Made by a program: the position numbers and the translations under genes
Notes under the pieces: model-generated
What the model was told of the DNA's origin: nothing
What the model saw: only the letters and a program-made list of their open reading frames with translations
Database searches by the model: none
NCBI GenBank assembly: GCA_016722375.1
Contig: JADKJG010000014.1
Span: 1 to 35,692 of the forward strand
Source of the DNA: Bacteroidota bacterium
GTDB taxonomy: Bacteria; Bacteroidota; Bacteroidia; Chitinophagales; LD1
Length of the DNA stretch: 35,692 bases
Direction: 5' to 3'
Shown here: piece by piece, positions 32,304 to 35,692 of the stretch
Layout: each line of letters starts with the position of its first letter
Position numbering within the stretch: the stretch's first letter is position 1

Positions 32304-33464
32304 TTACCGATTCCCGAATTTTTCCTTTAACAGGTTTTGCATGGCCTGCATTTCATCTCTGAGTTTGGCAGCGGTTAAGTAATCTGTCTCTTTAGAAGCC
32401 TCCAACATTTTTTTGCGTGTGTCATCAATGGACTTGGTAAGTTGTTCCGCAGTCATGTATTGAAGTACTGGTTCGGCTACTAAGCTCAGTTCTTCTTGTT
32501 CAATATAAGCATCGGGTGAGATACCCCGTATATCAAGTACTGAAGCCTGTTTCATGATTTCATCTCTCGACTTGAAAATTGTTTCTGGAGTGATGCCGTG
32601 CTCGGTGTTATACTTAATTTGCTTTTCTCTTCTCCGACTGGTTTCATCAATCGTTAACTGCATACTGTTAGTGATAGTGTCTGCATACATGATTACTTTG
32701 CCATTCACGTTTCGCGCAGCACGTCCGCTTACCTGTATCAGGCTTCGACGGTTGCGCAAAAAGCCTTCCTTATCTGCATCGAGAATCGCCACGAGAGAAA
32801 CCTCAGGAAGATCTAACCCTTCTCTAAGTAAATTCACCCCAATAAGTACATCGAATTTACCTAGCCGTAAGTCTCGAATAATTTCTATGCGGTCCAGGGT
32901 GTGAACCTCGCTGTGAATATAACGGCACTTGACACCCACCCTTCCCAGATATTTATTCAGCTCTTCCGCCATCCTTTTGGTAAGAGTCGTTACTAAAACC
33001 CGCTCTTGTTTTTTGACGCACTCGTCAATTTCTTCAATCAAATCATCCACCTGATTCTGCGTTGGGCGTACTTCAATTGGTGGGTCAAGAAGGCCGGTTG
33101 GTCGTACTATCTGCTCAACAAATACTCCCTCGGTTTTCCCCATCTCATAATCGCCTGGTGTGGCACTTACATAAATGGTCTGATTGACTTTGGCTTCAAA
33201 TTCATGGAAACTGAGCGGACGATTATCCAACGCAGAAGGAAGCCGAAACCCATATTCAACTAGATTCATTTTTCTACTGCGATCACCTCCGTACATACCA
33301 CCAATCTGTGGCACGGTGACGTGACTTTCGTCTATCACCATCAAAAAATCATCCGGAAAATAATCTAGCAAACAATATGGGCGTGTTCCTTTGGCACGGC
33401 GATCCATAAAGCGAGAGTAATTTTCGATCCCGGAACAATATCCCAACTCCCGCATCATCTCCAT
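32304..33464 (-). CDS. uvrB: excinuclease ABC subunit B, C-terminal part (broken gene)
   Basis: This frame holds the C-terminal two thirds of UvrB: MEMMRELGYCSGIENYSRF, LMVIDESHVTVPQI, the helicase C-terminal motifs (LVTTLTKRMAEEL, VLIGVNLLREGLDLPEVSL, QVSGRAARN) and the UVR motif at the end (DDTRKKMLEASKETDYLTAAKLRDEM), which binds UvrC or UvrA. The Met at 33464 is internal; the true frame continues to about 33491 with RLRERTEFD. About 40 residues that normally precede this point are absent, as is the frame link to the N-terminal part. UvrB verifies damage in nucleotide excision repair. Confidence 0.93.
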   Translation of the reverse strand: MEMMRELGYCSGIENYSRFMDRRAKGTRPYCLLDYFPDDFLMVIDESHVTVPQIGGMYGGDRSRKMNLVEYGFRLPSALDNRPLSFHEFEAKVNQTIYVSATPGDYEMGKTEGVFVEQIVRPTGLLDPPIEVRPTQNQVDDLIEEIDECVKKQERVLVTTLTKRMAEELNKYLGRVGVKCRYIHSEVHTLDRIEIIRDLRLGKFDVLIGVNLLREGLDLPEVSLVAILDADKEGFLRNRRSLIQVSGRAARNVNGKVIMYADTITNSMQLTIDETSRRREKQIKYNTEHGITPETIFKSRDEIMKQASVLDIRGISPDAYIEQEELSLVAEPVLQYMTAEQLTKSIDDTRKKMLEASKETDYLTAAKLRDEMQAMQNLLKEKFGNR

Positions 33465-33484
33465 ATCAAACTCAGTTCGTTCTC

Positions 33485-34207
33485 TCAGCCGTAATTCGTG
33501 AGTTTCCCTAGCGTTCTGCCTGAAGAAGTTTCAAAACTTTCCACCCCCTCAATCTCGTCGCCAAAAAAGGTAATTCGGTAGGCATAATCCACGTATGGCA
33601 GAGCCACCTCTACCACATCACCCTTCACGCGAAAGGTGCCGCGCAGCAATTCATTATCACTGCGTGAATACAAGCTATCCACCAAGTTATGAAGTAAACG
33701 GTTGCGCGCTATAACCTGTCCAACTTGAATCCGAATAATGCCGCTTTCGTAATCCACAGGATTTCCTAATCCATAAATACAACTTACCGATGCCACTACA
33801 ATAATGTCGCGCCGACCTGAAAGCAGAGAGGCTGTGGTGCTGAGCCTGAGCTTATCAATCTCATCATTAACCGCTAAATCCTTTTCAATATAAACACCAG
33901 TGGAGGGAATGTAGGCTTCGGGTTGGTAGTAGTCGTAGTAAGAGACAAAATACTCTACAGCATTGTCAGGAAAGAATTGTTTAAACTCACCATAAAGCTG
34001 TGATACCAGGGTTTTATTATGAGAAAGGATGAGTGTTGGCCGCTGCGTCTGTTGTATGACATTGGCAATCGTGAATGTTTTTCCCGAACCGGTAACACCT
34101 AATAATACCTGATCATTTTCATTATTGGTCACCCCCTCGGTTAGCTGGATAATGGCTTCCGGCTGGTCGCCCGAAGGCTTATATTTGGTCGTGAGTTTAA
34201 ATTCCAT
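33485..34207 (-). CDS. uvrB: excinuclease ABC subunit B, N-terminal part (broken gene)
   Basis: The 240-residue frame starts MEFKLTTKYKPSGDQPEAI, the normal UvrB start, and has Walker A GVTGSGKT, the beta-hairpin region YYDYYQPEAYIP and the UvrA-binding domain (to GVESFETSSGRTLGKLTNY). It then stops at 33485-33487. In intact UvrB, a stretch like (R)IFPA..YVT.KER..., about 40 residues, follows before QRLxxRTEFD. Here LTNY is joined directly to RLRERTEFD in another frame. The two parts together give about 634 residues against the usual 670-680. If real, excision repair is lost; an assembly deletion is the alternative. Confidence 0.93.
   Translation of the reverse strand: MEFKLTTKYKPSGDQPEAIIQLTEGVTNNENDQVLLGVTGSGKTFTIANVIQQTQRPTLILSHNKTLVSQLYGEFKQFFPDNAVEYFVSYYDYYQPEAYIPSTGVYIEKDLAVNDEIDKLRLSTTASLLSGRRDIIVVASVSCIYGLGNPVDYESGIIRIQVGQVIARNRLLHNLVDSLYSRSDNELLRGTFRVKGDVVEVALPYVDYAYRITFFGDEIEGVESFETSSGRTLGKLTNYG
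33488..33493 (-). other. deletion junction in uvrB
   Basis: AATTAC (Asn-Tyr) is followed at once by GGCTGAGAGAACGA, which reads RLRER in the shifted frame. Both flanks are well conserved, so the junction is fixed to a few bases. Confidence 0.8.
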
Positions 34208-34391
34208 TTTTAATAAAGGGGGACAAAGTTAAACACCAGACGTTAAAACTGCTTGTTTCATTATATTTTTTCCATGATTTTCGGCTGGAAGCAGAATAAT
34301 CATTCGTCATTCCTCCCCCCTCAACTTTTCTTAACGATTGACCCCTTTCATGTTCTCGCAAAACGTGTAAACTTGCAGAAACATTCTTTTT

Positions 34392-35234
34392 ATGAAACGT
34401 TATCTAATTCTAATAATCGGAATATTTTTTTTGACGGGCACGACCTTAGCGCAAACAAAAAAGACTTCAAAAGCCAAACGGCTGCCTATTGATACTTCTA
34501 AGTTTGTATTAGTTCAAGCGGGCAAATTTTCTATGGGTACGGACAAGCCGGTGGAGCCACAAGAAGGGCCGGTGCATGAGGTGCAGGTAAATAGTTTCTG
34601 GATTGGGAAAACGGAAGTGACGACAGAGGACTATGACAAATTTCTGTTAGACAACCAACGTGATACTATGGGTAGTTCCGGCTGGGGTCGCGGGAAGCAA
34701 CCTGCAATCTTTGTTTCATGGGATGATGCAGTAGCATACTGTAACTGGCTGAGCGCGAAAGAGAAGCTGTCTAAATATTACTATATAGATACCACCGGTA
34801 AGGTGATTTGCAGGGATACTGCCAAAGGTTACCGTCTGCCTACCGAGGCTGAATGGGAGTTTGCCGCCCGTGGAGGCAATTCTTCTAAAGGTTTTGAATA
34901 TGCCGGAAGTAAAAATATGGATGAGGTGGTGTGGTATAAAAGCAATGGCAACCGCGCTATGCCGGTGGGTAGAAAAATGCCGAATGAACTCGGGATATTC
35001 GACATGAATGGAAATGTGTGGGAATGGGTTTGGGATATATATAGCCGGGACTATTATTCGCATTCTCCCGCCAATGATCCTCGCGGTGCCGAAACAGGTC
35101 TATACCGTGTTATGCGCGGTGGGGCATTTTATAACACTCCGCAATATTGCCGTATTGTGACTCGCCAGAATAGCTATGTTAACTTTCGTCAGAACAGCGT
35201 AGGTTTTCGGTTAGCAAGAACCTACTATCCATAG
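34392..35234 (+). CDS. secreted SUMF1/FGE-sulfatase-fold protein
   Basis: The 280-residue product starts MKRYLILIIGIFFLTGTTLAQ (signal peptide). The rest is one SUMF1-type domain: FVLVQAGKFSMGTDKPVEPQEGPVHEVQVNSFWIGKTEVT, YRLPTEAEWEFAARGG, LGIFDMNGNVWEWVWD, VMRGGAFYN, and GFRLAR near the end. The Cys pair used by true formylglycine-generating enzymes is not evident; only one Cys (QYCRIVTRQ) lies in the matching area, so sulfatase activation is unlikely. In Bacteroidota this fold also occurs in GldJ/GldK-like gliding and T9SS proteins, but this short protein lacks a lipoprotein Cys. A surface or periplasmic role is likely; its function is not known. Confidence 0.82.
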   Translation: MKRYLILIIGIFFLTGTTLAQTKKTSKAKRLPIDTSKFVLVQAGKFSMGTDKPVEPQEGPVHEVQVNSFWIGKTEVTTEDYDKFLLDNQRDTMGSSGWGRGKQPAIFVSWDDAVAYCNWLSAKEKLSKYYYIDTTGKVICRDTAKGYRLPTEAEWEFAARGGNSSKGFEYAGSKNMDEVVWYKSNGNRAMPVGRKMPNELGIFDMNGNVWEWVWDIYSRDYYSHSPANDPRGAETGLYRVMRGGAFYNTPQYCRIVTRQNSYVNFRQNSVGFRLARTYYP

Positions 35235-35284
35235 GAATTTATTGGATGAGCTTTTGTCTCCCTGCGCCTCCGCCTTTTATTGTG

Positions 35285-35292
35285 TATCTTTG
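35285..35292 (+). promoter_or_regulatory. candidate -7 element TATCTTTG
   Basis: Exact match to TAnnTTTG, 18 bp before the ATG at 35311. No TTTG at the expected -33 distance. Confidence 0.42.
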
Positions 35293-35310
35293 CAGCGTAA
35301 TGAGAGTGAT

Positions 35311-35692
35311 ATGAGTACGAATCTAATGGTTGAAATATATACGGAAGGAACTCCTAATCCCGAGAGTTTAAAATTTGTAACCGACCGGCACATACTGCCC
35401 AACTTTCAGTTGGATTTCAGGACGAGAGAGCTGGCGGAGGGTTCTCTTTTGGCAAAAACACTTTTTGAAAGTCCTTTTGTCCATAGCGTTTTTATCTCCA
35501 ATAACTTCATTACCATCACTAAAAAACCGGATTACGATTGGTTTGAAATTACTCCCGAACTAAAGGAAGAAGTAAAAAAGTTTTTGCAAAGTGGACAGAA
35601 ACCGGTGGATGACGCATTACTACCCAAAGATATTTTGGAAAGTCAGCAATCGGAAACTGTTGCCACCGATCCGATAAGCAAAATTAAAGACC
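35311..35692 (+). CDS. Nfu/NifU-type iron-sulfur scaffold protein, 3' end beyond the window
   Basis: The visible 127 codons begin MSTNLMVEIYTEGTPNPESLKFVTDR. The phrases TPNPESLKF, LFESPFVHSVFISNNFITITK and DWFEITPELKEEVKKFL are those of the Nfu N-terminal domain. The C-terminal NifU domain with its CxxC iron-sulfur site should follow past the right edge. The protein would carry Fe-S clusters to client enzymes in the cytosol. The start could also be the ATG at 35326. The promoter-like TATCTTTG directly in front suggests its own transcript. Confidence 0.88.
   Translation, partial: MSTNLMVEIYTEGTPNPESLKFVTDRHILPNFQLDFRTRELAEGSLLAKTLFESPFVHSVFISNNFITITKKPDYDWFEITPELKEEVKKFLQSGQKPVDDALLPKDILESQQSETVATDPISKIKD

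Noticed and set aside
34392..35234. Formylglycine-generating enzyme that activates sulfatases
   Set aside because: The fold is right but the expected Cys pair is not visible and no sulfatase gene is nearby.

Overview
The window comes from a member of the Bacteroidota, probably of Chitinophagales type (inference). The evidence is a protein with a type IX secretion (T9SS) C-terminal sorting domain, promoter elements of the TAnnTTTG kind, an ECF sigma factor / membrane anti-sigma pair, an RND-MFP-TolC operon with bacteroidotal spacing, and very few strong Shine-Dalgarno sites. No rRNA, tRNA or CRISPR array was seen.

Layout. 1-3270 (minus): 5' part of a secreted collagen-like protein that runs off the left edge. 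3271-3882: intergenic DNA with an array of 21-bp units. 3883-8192 (minus): a secreted alpha-2-macroglobulin with a GCFEQ thioester motif, split by a one-base frameshift. 8463-10772 (plus): a small membrane protein, then an ECF sigma factor and its putative anti-sigma partner. 10773-11798: intergenic DNA with two more 21-bp arrays and a small gene remnant. 11799-17667 (plus): a type I restriction-modification locus in the order hsdM, hsdS (frameshifted), a REP-associated tyrosine transposase (RAYT), hsdR. 17861-18544: an FN3 protein. 18545-20112: a 'mobile mystery protein' A/B pair (XRE regulator plus Fic protein) with four operator-like boxes in front and imperfect direct repeats on both sides. 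20113-25552 (minus): tripartite RND efflux operon. 25553-26551: intergenic DNA with a fourth 21-bp array. 26552-30988 (plus): a 1478-residue collagen-like protein ending in a C1q/TNF-like domain, followed by two small secreted proteins. 32304-34207 (minus): uvrB, broken by an internal deletion. 34392-35692 (plus): a secreted SUMF1-type protein and the start of an Nfu/NifU-like protein.

The most unusual signals are these. (1) Four intergenic arrays, unrelated in sequence, all keep an exact 21-bp period (two helical turns, or seven codons); one of them flips strand and gives 31-bp inverted arms. (2) The hairpin GGGCGTAT-N3-ATACGCCC occurs repeatedly inside the RAYT gene and once, in frame, inside hsdM. 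(3) A bacterial protein has the collagen plus C1q architecture. (4) Five regularly built features surround the XRE-Fic pair.

Four genes (alpha-2-macroglobulin, hsdM, hsdS, uvrB) appear to carry deletions. Two of these are losses of one G from a probable GGG run. Consensus or assembly error must therefore be excluded before any of them is treated as a biological loss. If the hsdM and hsdS lesions are real, the restriction system is inactive.
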